NCBI GenBank assembly: GCA_902461475.1 | Contig: CABPXX010000084.1 | Location: 1-6,434 of the forward strand | Length of the DNA stretch: 6,434 nt | Origin: an uncultured Eubacteriales bacterium | Lineage (GTDB): Bacteria > Bacillota > Clostridia > Oscillospirales > Oscillospiraceae | Direction: 5' to 3' | In this document: positions 1-5,509 of the stretch, piece by piece | Layout: the number at the start of each line of letters is the position of its first letter | Numbering within the stretch: the stretch's first letter is position 1 | The notes under the pieces: generated by a model | Databases searched by the model: none | Told to the model about the DNA's origin: nothing | What the model saw: only the letters and a program-made list of their open reading frames with translations | Program-made: the position numbers and the translations under genes

Positions 1-563
1 GGGTGCTGGACTGCTGTGCCGCTCCCGGCGGCAAGTCTTTTGCCGCTGGCGTGGACATGAACAATGAGGGGGAGATTATCTCCTGTGACATTCACCCCCA
101 CAAGATCAAGCTGCTGGAGGCGGGGGCTAGCCGTCTGGGCCTGTCCATTCTGACTGCCCAGTTGCAAAGCGCCGCTCAGCGTCGGGAGGATTGGGTGGAG
201 CAGTTTGATACGGTGCTGGTGGATGTGCCCTGCTCGGGTTTGGGTATCATCCGCAAGAAGCCGGATATCCGCTACAAGGACCCCAAGCCTCTGGACGGGC
301 TGCCCCAGGTGCAAAAGGGCATCGTGGACAACTGCGCGGCCTATGTACGCCCCGGCGGGGTGATGATCTACGCCACCTGTACCATGCGGGAGCGGGAAAA
401 TCAGGACGTGGTGGCGTGGTTTTTGCAGCAACACCCAGAATTTACGTTGGAGGCATTTGATTTGCCCCATTTTGGGCGCCAGGAAGGCATGATGACGTTC
501 TGGCCCCATATACATCACACAGACGGCTTTTTCGTGGCCCGTCTGCGAAAGAAGGAGGGTTAA
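1..563 (+). CDS. rsmB: 16S rRNA (cytosine-967-C5)-methyltransferase RsmB, 3' part
   Basis: This is the C-terminal catalytic domain of an RsmB/Sun-family enzyme, which uses S-adenosylmethionine to methylate C5 of a cytosine in 16S rRNA (C967 in E. coli numbering). The left window edge cuts the gene; the first whole codon is at position 3 and 186 residues are visible. The visible part opens on the SAM-binding motif I (VLDCCAAPGGKS, residues 1-12). Motif IV (DVPCSGLG, 74-81) carries the Cys that helps product release, and motif VI (YATCT, 123-127) carries the presumed nucleophile Cys126. The tail (HHTDGFFVARLRKK) is the usual family end. The missing N-terminus would hold the NusB-like RNA-binding domain and the start. 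It ends in TAA, 3 nt before rlmN, so the two are almost surely cotranscribed. The related RsmF/NOL1 family shares the motifs, but position directly before rlmN and prpC favours RsmB. Confidence 0.93.
   Translation, partial: VLDCCAAPGGKSFAAGVDMNNEGEIISCDIHPHKIKLLEAGASRLGLSILTAQLQSAAQRREDWVEQFDTVLVDVPCSGLGIIRKKPDIRYKDPKPLDGLPQVQKGIVDNCAAYVRPGGVMIYATCTMRERENQDVVAWFLQQHPEFTLEAFDLPHFGRQEGMMTFWPHIHHTDGFFVARLRKKEG
552..559 (+). promoter_or_regulatory. Ribosome binding site of rlmN
   Basis: AAGGAGGG is a near-perfect Shine-Dalgarno sequence embedded in the last codons of rsmB. It sits 7 nt before GTG at 567 and 25 nt before the next in-frame ATG (585). This decides in favour of the GTG start for rlmN. 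Confidence 0.8.
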
Positions 564-566
564 GCC

Positions 567-1619
567 GTGATCGACATCAAATCCATGCTGCCAGACCAAC
601 TGGGGGCGTATCTCAAGGAGTTGGGACAGCCCGCTTTTCGCTCCAAGCAGATTTTTCAGTGGCTGCACCGTGGCGTGACCTCCTTTGACCAGATGACCGA
701 TCTGCCCAAGACCCTGCGGGAGACCTTGAAGGAGCAGTGCTACATCACCGCCCCCATTGTGGAGCGGAAACAGCAGTCCGCCTTAGACGGCACCATCAAA
801 TACCTGTGGCGGCTGCGGGATGGCAACTGCGTGGAGACGGTACTCATGCGCTATCAGCACGGGAATACCGTGTGTGTCTCCTGTCAGGTGGGGTGCAACA
901 TGGGGTGTAAGTTCTGCGCCTCCACCCTGGGCGGAAAGGTCCGGGACTTGCAGCCCAGCGAAATTTTAGACCAGATCATTTTTACCCAGTTGGACAGCGG
1001 GGCGGAGATTTCCAACATCGTGATGATGGGAATCGGGGAACCTCTGGACAATTTTGACAATGTAATCCAATTTTTGCACCTGGTCAACCATCCCCAGGGG
1101 GTGAACATCGGCATGCGCCACATCTCCCTGTCTACCTGTGGCCTGGTGAAGAAAATTGACAAATTGGCACAGTTGGGGTTACAATTAACGCTAAGCGTAT
1201 CCCTTCACGCCCCCGACGACGAGACCCGCTCCAAGCTGATGCCGGTGAACCGGGCCGTGGGGGTAGACCTGCTGATGGACACCTGTCGGCGGTATTTCCA
1301 GCAGACGGGACGGCGTATCTCCTACGAGTACGCCATGATCGACGGCGTCAATGACGGCGACCAGCAGGCGGACCTGCTGGTGAAACTGCTGCGAGGACAG
1401 CCTGGACATGTGAATTTGATCCCCCTCAACCACGTGGAGGAATCTCCCCTCAAACCCAGCCGCCGGGTGCGGCAATTCCAGAAACGGTTGGAATCCCAGG
1501 GCGTCACAGCCACCGTGCGGCGTAAGCTGGGGGGCGACATTGACGCCTCCTGTGGTCAGCTGCGCCGCAAGCACATGCAGCAAGATCAGCTCCAGCCCGG
1601 AAAGGACGAAGCCCTATGA
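567..1619 (+). CDS. rlmN: Dual-specificity 23S rRNA/tRNA adenine-C2 methyltransferase RlmN
   Basis: This 350-residue protein matches the usual RlmN length. The family is a radical-SAM enzyme that makes 2-methyladenosine at A2503 of 23S rRNA and A37 of some tRNAs, by a ping-pong mechanism through a methylated cysteine. The [4Fe-4S] cluster motif CX3CX2C is Cys110, Cys114 and Cys117 (GCNMGCKFCAS). Cys103, seven residues upstream, corresponds to the E. coli Cys118 that resolves the RNA adduct. Cys329 in GGDIDASCGQL corresponds to the mono-methylated Cys355. The GIGEPLDN segment (155-162) is the SAM-binding GEP motif. The N-terminal helical region (1-60) with PAFRSKQIFQWLH is the RNA-binding part. 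The start is GTG, chosen from the ribosome binding site spacing. All catalytic residues are present. The paralogue Cfr, a resistance enzyme that acts at C8 of the same adenosine, shares this fold, but the housekeeping operon and RlmN-like sequence make Cfr unlikely. The stop overlaps the prpC start (ATGA). Confidence 0.97.
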   Translation: MIDIKSMLPDQLGAYLKELGQPAFRSKQIFQWLHRGVTSFDQMTDLPKTLRETLKEQCYITAPIVERKQQSALDGTIKYLWRLRDGNCVETVLMRYQHGNTVCVSCQVGCNMGCKFCASTLGGKVRDLQPSEILDQIIFTQLDSGAEISNIVMMGIGEPLDNFDNVIQFLHLVNHPQGVNIGMRHISLSTCGLVKKIDKLAQLGLQLTLSVSLHAPDDETRSKLMPVNRAVGVDLLMDTCRRYFQQTGRRISYEYAMIDGVNDGDQQADLLVKLLRGQPGHVNLIPLNHVEESPLKPSRRVRQFQKRLESQGVTATVRRKLGGDIDASCGQLRRKHMQQDQLQPGKDEAL

Positions 1620-2353
1620 ACATCTTTGGAATGACGGATATCGGCTCGGTACGCAGCGAGAACCAGGACAGCTATGCCGTGCGCCAGCTCAGCGAGCAGG
1701 TGGCCATTGCGGTGGTCTGCGATGGTATGGGCGGCGCGCGAGCGGGCAATGTGGCCAGCGCCATTGCGGTGGAGAGTTTTGCTGCGAAGCTGGAGGAACT
1801 GTGCCAGGATGGGGTCCCGGAGGGGGAGCAGGACTGTACCCAGCTGCTCCGCCAGGCCTGTGACCAGGCCAACACCCACGTCTACCAGCTCTCCCGCACC
1901 GATGAGCAGTATCGGGGGATGGGGACCACCTTGGTGGCGGCACTGCTGCTGGACCAGGAGGCCTATGTCATCAATGTAGGGGATAGCCGCTGCTATCACC
2001 TCCACGATGGGGAGATTCAACAGGTCAGCTGTGACCACTCCCTGGTACAGATGCTGGTCTCTCGGGGGGATATCACCCCGGAGCAGGCCCGCACCCACCC
2101 CAAGAAGAACCTGATTACCCGGGCACTGGGTGTGGACCGGGATGTGACGGCAGATTGTTACCATGTGACCTGGCAGGAGGGAGACAGCCTGCTGCTGTGC
2201 AGCGATGGCCTGTCCAACGTCCTCACCGACCAGGTTTTGCTGGAGCAGGCTGTGGAGCAGCGCCCCCTAGAGGAGCGGTGCCGCAGTATGATGCGTATGA
2301 CGTTGGAGCACGGTGCGCCGGACAATGTGACCATTGTCATAGCGCAGCGGTGA
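1616..2353 (+). CDS. prpC: PP2C-family Ser/Thr protein phosphatase PrpC/Stp
   Basis: This cytoplasmic, metal-dependent PPM-family phosphatase of 245 residues is the usual length for PrpC/Stp. It reverses phosphorylation by the neighbouring kinase PrkC and dephosphorylates shared targets such as translation factors. Visible motifs, in order, are RSENQD (13-18), CDGMGG (35-40), GMGTTLVA (101-108), GDSRCY (122-127), DHSLVQ (140-145), ITRALG (167-172), CSDGLSN (195-201) and PDNVTIV (235-241). The acidic metal ligands are Asp18, Asp36, Asp197 and Asp236, all present. It starts with ATG inside the rlmN stop (4-nt ATGA overlap), which suggests translational coupling. A modest AAAGGA at 1601-1606 lies 9 nt upstream. 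There is no signal peptide or membrane segment. The prpC-prkC pairing is conserved through Firmicutes and confirms the assignment. Confidence 0.97.
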   Translation: MNIFGMTDIGSVRSENQDSYAVRQLSEQVAIAVVCDGMGGARAGNVASAIAVESFAAKLEELCQDGVPEGEQDCTQLLRQACDQANTHVYQLSRTDEQYRGMGTTLVAALLLDQEAYVINVGDSRCYHLHDGEIQQVSCDHSLVQMLVSRGDITPEQARTHPKKNLITRALGVDRDVTADCYHVTWQEGDSLLLCSDGLSNVLTDQVLLEQAVEQRPLEERCRSMMRMTLEHGAPDNVTIVIAQR

Positions 2354-2362
2354 ACCACAACG

Positions 2363-2369
2363 AGGAGGA
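2363..2369 (+). promoter_or_regulatory. Ribosome binding site of prkC
   Basis: AGGAGGA lies in the 25-nt prpC-prkC gap, 9 nt before the ATG at 2379. It is the best Shine-Dalgarno match inside the operon, so prkC has its own strong initiation site and does not depend on coupling to prpC. I see no promoter in the short gap. Confidence 0.75.
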
Positions 2370-2378
2370 ACATTTACC

Positions 2379-4397
2379 ATGGATCAATACATAGGTAAAA
2401 TGCTCGACAATCGCTATGAGATTTTAGAGCGTATTGGCGTGGGTGGCATGGCCGTGGTGTATAAGGCCCGATGCCATCGGCTCAATCGGCCGGTGGCCAT
2501 CAAGATCCTCAAGCCGGAGCTGGCCAGCGACGCGGAGTTCCGCCGCCGTTTCCAGGCGGAGTCTCAGGCGGTTGCCATGCTGTCCCATGTCAACATTGTG
2601 GGTGTCTATGACGTGTGCCAGAGCGATGGGCTCAACTACATTGTCATGGAGCTCATTGACGGCATGACCTTGAAGCAATATATGCAAAAGCGCGGCACTC
2701 CCTTGAAGTGGCAGGAGGCCCTGCACTTTATCTCCCAGGTGCTGCGGGCACTGGACCACGCCCACAGCCGGGGCATCATCCACCGGGATATCAAGCCCCA
2801 CAACATTCTGGTGCTGCGGGACGGGAGCATTAAGGTGGCTGACTTTGGCATTGCTCGCTTGACGTCCTCTCAGGCCACCCTGACCCAGGAGGCCATCGGG
2901 TCGGTGCATTACATCTCCCCGGAGCAGGCCAAGGGCAGCCACATCGACGGGCGGTCGGACCTGTACTCTGTGGGCGTCATGCTCTATGAGATGCTTACCG
3001 GGCGGCTGCCCTTTGAGGGCGAGACCCCGGTGCTCATTGCCATTCAGCACATCAACTCCATTCCCATTCAGCCTCGGGAATTGAATCCCGATATCCCCGT
3101 GGGTCTGGAGGCCATCACCATGAAGGCTATGGCCCCCAATCCCAACCAGCGCTATGCTTCCGCTCAGGATATGTTGGATGCGGTGACGGAGTTTCAGAAA
3201 AATCCCGATGCCGTTCCCTCGGACACCATCCGTATTGACAACATCGAGGAGCCCACTCGGGTGATCCCCGTTCCCGGTGCCCGGGAGCCGGAGCAGCAGC
3301 AACCAGTCTCCGACGACACCGGAGTATTGTACGACGGGGATGACGAGTACTATGACGAGGAGGGCGAGCGGACCGAGCGCATCAAGCTGTTCGGAGGCCG
3401 TGTCAAGCTTCCGCCCATTGCGGTGGCCGTGGCGGCTATCCTTATCTTCGTAGTGGGTATCGTGATTTTCCTCTTTAATTTCATCCGAGGTGCCATCTTT
3501 GCTCCAGCCAAGGAGTACACCGTGCCCAACCTGTTGGGCTATACCCTGGAGGAGTTGGAAAAGGATCCATCCATCCTGGGCGATTTCACCATCGAGGTGG
3601 GCGAGACGGTGTTCAACGAGGAGTATGAGAAGGACCAGATCTGCGAACAGACCCCTGAGGCCGACGAAAAGGTCAAGGATGGTAAGTCCACCATCACCGT
3701 TACCATCAGTGGCGGAACAGAGGAACTGAAGATGATTGACGTCACCGGCTGGGAACTGGAACGGGCATTGAAGAAGCTGGAGGAGGATATGAAACTCAAA
3801 GTGGTCACAGAGGAGGAGTATTCCTCCACCACGGAAGAGGGCTATATCATCTCCTACACTCCCCAGAAGGATACCGAGCTGGAAGAGGGGGACGAGGTGA
3901 CCCTGGTGGTCAGCAAGGGCAAGGAGAATCAAAAGGTCGCTGTAGGCAATTACGTGGATTTGAGCCTGGAGCAGGTGAAAGCCCAGCTGGAGCTGCAGGG
4001 GCTCAAAGCCAATGTGAAGGAGTATCACAGCGATACCTATGCCGCCGGCAAGGTGATGTGGCAGAGCATTGAAAAGGGAACCATGGTGGACCCTGGTACC
4101 ACCATTGACCTCCAGGTTAGCCTTGGCCCAGAGGCCACCCAGCCCCCCGTCACCAATCCCCCGGTGGTGACCACAGACGCCCCGGTGAAGAAGACCATCA
4201 CCGTGGACCTCAGCGACTACTCCGGTACCATTGATTTAAAGGTGACGTTGGGTTCCACCACCGTCTTTGACGGCAAGTGGAATGCCGATGAGAAGGGCGA
4301 CTTCTCCCGTGAAGTGACCCAGAGTCCCGGCACCACCAAGCGAGTGACCATCGAGATCAATGGGGAGCGGGTGGAGAGCTATGACTTGGAGTTTTAA
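2379..4397 (+). CDS. prkC: PASTA-domain eukaryotic-like Ser/Thr kinase PrkC (Stk1/PknB family)
   Basis: This 672-residue, single-pass membrane kinase has a cytoplasmic Hanks-type domain at residues 13-270. The glycine loop is IGVGGMAVVYKA (19-30), the ATP lysine is Lys42 in VAIK, the catalytic loop is HRDIKPHN (135-142, Asp137) and DFG is at 155-157. The activation segment has several Ser/Thr (162-170) ahead of SPEQ (180-183). A linker with an acidic patch (DGDDEYYDEEGE, 319-330) leads to one hydrophobic helix at about 345-369. Outside the membrane lie three PASTA repeats, at about 378-446, 449-514 and 518-583. A Pro/Thr-rich spacer (586-604) follows, then a C-terminal segment (605-672) that looks beta-strand-rich and matches no domain I can name. 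In Bacillus, PrkC binds muropeptides through PASTA repeats, triggers spore germination and phosphorylates translational GTPases including EF-G and RsgA. That fits the neighbours prpC and rsgA. The third PASTA repeat has lost the usual VPN start (it reads VAVGNYVDLS). The kinase appears catalytically complete. Confidence 0.97.
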   Translation: MDQYIGKMLDNRYEILERIGVGGMAVVYKARCHRLNRPVAIKILKPELASDAEFRRRFQAESQAVAMLSHVNIVGVYDVCQSDGLNYIVMELIDGMTLKQYMQKRGTPLKWQEALHFISQVLRALDHAHSRGIIHRDIKPHNILVLRDGSIKVADFGIARLTSSQATLTQEAIGSVHYISPEQAKGSHIDGRSDLYSVGVMLYEMLTGRLPFEGETPVLIAIQHINSIPIQPRELNPDIPVGLEAITMKAMAPNPNQRYASAQDMLDAVTEFQKNPDAVPSDTIRIDNIEEPTRVIPVPGAREPEQQQPVSDDTGVLYDGDDEYYDEEGERTERIKLFGGRVKLPPIAVAVAAILIFVVGIVIFLFNFIRGAIFAPAKEYTVPNLLGYTLEELEKDPSILGDFTIEVGETVFNEEYEKDQICEQTPEADEKVKDGKSTITVTISGGTEELKMIDVTGWELERALKKLEEDMKLKVVTEEEYSSTTEEGYIISYTPQKDTELEEGDEVTLVVSKGKENQKVAVGNYVDLSLEQVKAQLELQGLKANVKEYHSDTYAAGKVMWQSIEKGTMVDPGTTIDLQVSLGPEATQPPVTNPPVVTTDAPVKKTITVDLSDYSGTIDLKVTLGSTTVFDGKWNADEKGDFSREVTQSPGTTKRVTIEINGERVESYDLEF

Positions 4398-4400
4398 CGT

Positions 4401-5280
4401 ATGACGGGTACCATCATTAAGGCCCTCAGCGGCTTCTATTATGTGGACGTGGGGGCGGAGCAAGAGCCCATCACCTGCCGGGGCCGGGGTAAACTGCGCC
4501 ACCAGAAGATCACCCCTCTGGTGGGGGACCACGTGGCCATTACGGTGACCGAGGACGGCACTGGGATGGTGGATGAGGTCCTGCCCCGCTCCAATCAGTT
4601 CCAGCGGCCTATGGTGGCCAATATGGACCAGCTGGTGATTTTGGCCTCCGGGGCCATCCCGGTCACGGACCCATTCCTCATTGACCGGATGGTATCTCTG
4701 GCCGAGTACAAGGGGTGCCAGCCCATTATCTGCTTTAACAAGTGCGATTTAGAGCCCGCTACTCAGCTGGTGGAGCTGTATCAGAAGGCTGGATTTCAGT
4801 CCTTTGCCATCAGTGCCCAGACGGGCGAGGGCCTGGAGCAGCTGCTGGGGGTTCTGGATGGGAAGATCTCCGCATTCACTGGAAATTCCGGTGTGGGCAA
4901 GTCCAGCGTGCTCAACGCCCTGTGCCCGCAATTCGGCTTGAAGGTGGGCCAGGTCAGCGAAAAGTTGGGCCGTGGCCGCCACACCACCCGTCACGTGGGA
5001 GTTGTTCCGCGTAGGGGGCGGACTGGTGGCAGATACCCCCGGATTCTCCGCCTTCGATGTGGAACAGATGGAGCTCATCCCCAAGGAGGAGCTGGCCAAC
5101 ACCTTCCGGGAATTCCACCCCTATTTGGAGCAGTGCCGCTTTGTGGGGTGTGCCCACGTCAAGGAGCGGGGCTGCGCGGTGCGTGAGGCGGTGGACAACG
5201 GTGCCATCGCTCCCAGCCGCTATCAGAGCTATGTGCGCCTGTATGATCAGGTGAAGTCCCGCCCCCAGTGGGAAAAATAA
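4401..5280 (+). CDS. rsgA: Ribosome small-subunit-dependent GTPase RsgA, interrupted by a one-base frameshift
   Basis: RsgA (YloQ/YjeQ) is a circularly permuted GTPase that checks late maturation of the 30S subunit. The first part (4401-4998) encodes the N-terminal OB fold (residues 1-65), G4 NKCD (113-116), G5 SAQTGEG (138-144), the P-loop GNSGVGKS (161-168) and the switch RGRHTTRHV (191-199). There the frame breaks. One extra G in the run 4997-4999 sends translation to a stop at 5184-5186 (261 residues, the last 62 unrelated to RsgA). The +1 frame resumes exactly with ELFRVGGGLVADTPGFS, holding G3 DTPG (211-214), and continues through the zinc site C245-X4-C250-X-H252-X5-C258 to TAA at 5278-5280. 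With one G removed the protein is 292 residues, the normal family length, with every motif in order. The gene begins 3 nt after prkC, with a weak TGGAG (4387-4391) as ribosome binding site. The family assignment is sure; whether the allele is truly broken is not. Confidence 0.93.
4997..4999 (+). other. Frameshift point in rsgA (extra G in GGG)
   Basis: Upstream codons end in CGT CAC GTG (RHV) and downstream sense resumes at GAG TTG TTC (ELF). The two frames join if one G of this run is deleted. No slippery heptamer, stop codon at the shift site or other signature of programmed frameshifting is visible here. Confidence 0.85.
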
Positions 5281-5298
5281 ATTGGATCAGGAACCAGA

Positions 5299-5359
5299 CA
5301 GCCTCTTCTTTCATATGCTGTAGTAGATTTCAGCATGGAAAGGAGAGGCTGGTGTTTTT
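5299..5359 (+). terminator. Rho-independent terminator after rsgA
   Basis: A long hairpin begins 19 nt after the rsgA stop. The left arm 5299-5320 (CAGCCTCT...ATGCTG) pairs with the right arm 5331-5351 (CAGCAT...AGAGGCTG). By hand I count 19 Watson-Crick pairs and one T-G pair, with a small 2x1 internal loop (5313-5314 opposite 5337) and a 10-nt loop (5321-5330). GTGTTTTT (5352-5359) follows directly and supplies the U-tract. It closes the rsmB-rsgA operon and separates it from the downstream gene. Confidence 0.85.
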
Positions 5360-5410
5360 GCGGGATGTAATTGTGAAGTCAATGTCCGGAAGTTTCCCAA
5401 AGCCCTGTGT

Positions 5411-5457
5411 GGGATTATGCGCCGGATTTTCGGCATCTCGGGTTGAGGGCATATCCC
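5411..5457. repeat. Bulged inverted repeat upstream of the SPOCS gene
   Basis: GGGATTATGC (5411-5420) pairs with GCATATCCC (5449-5457) over nine base pairs with one bulged T (5416). Between them GCCG (5421-5424) pairs with CGGC (5431-5434) around a GATTTT loop. No T-tract follows, so it is not a second terminator. It overlaps the candidate -35 element, so it could be an operator or RNA structure. A chance inverted repeat is equally possible. Confidence 0.3.
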
Positions 5458-5477
5458 GGCCTCCATGGTCATATAGA
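5449..5477 (+). promoter_or_regulatory. Candidate sigma-E-type promoter for the SPOCS gene
   Basis: GCATATC (5449-5455) resembles the sigma-E -35 element, whose core is ATAT. It is separated by 14 nt from CATATAGA (5470-5477), which resembles the -10 element CATACANT. The spacing fits and would put the start of transcription near 5484, giving a leader of about 25 nt with the ribosome binding site inside it. No convincing sigma-A -35/-10 pair is visible in 5360-5500. Expression in the mother cell would suit a SPOCS-domain protein, since SipL of Clostridioides difficile is made there. This is a match by eye to a degenerate consensus. Confidence 0.35.
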
Positions 5478-5494
5478 TACCTCAGAATGTGGAC

Positions 5495-5503
5495 AAAGGG
5501 AGG
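5495..5503 (+). promoter_or_regulatory. Ribosome binding site of the SPOCS gene
   Basis: AAAGGGAGG directly abuts ATG 5504, lies 6 nt before ATG 5510 and 12 nt before ATG 5516, all in one frame. Spacing makes 5510 the best start; 5504 is too close to be used efficiently. Confidence 0.7.
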
Positions 5504-5509
5504 ATGTCT

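Noticed and set aside
567..1619. Cfr-type resistance methyltransferase instead of RlmN
   Set aside because: The gene sits in the conserved rsmB-prpC-prkC-rsgA operon and its sequence and length are typical of housekeeping RlmN.
1586..2164. 192-codon minus-strand frame opposite prpC
   Set aside because: The plus strand encodes a PP2C phosphatase with every motif. The antisense translation has no recognisable domain and no ribosome binding site that I can see.
2424..4028. 534-codon open frame on the minus strand inside prkC
   Set aside because: It lies wholly opposite the well-supported prkC, its translation is low-complexity and rich in Leu, His and Gly, and no family is recognisable. Long antisense frames are expected opposite GC-rich genes.
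4990..5005. Programmed ribosomal frameshift in rsgA
   Set aside because: RsgA is not known to use one. There is no slippery sequence or stop codon at the shift point, and the simplest cause is one extra G in a short run.
5281..5509. RNA gene, riboswitch or CRISPR in the gap
   Set aside because: I found no tRNA cloverleaf, repeated spacer pattern or recognisable riboswitch core. The terminator, inverted repeat, promoter and ribosome binding site account for the visible structure.
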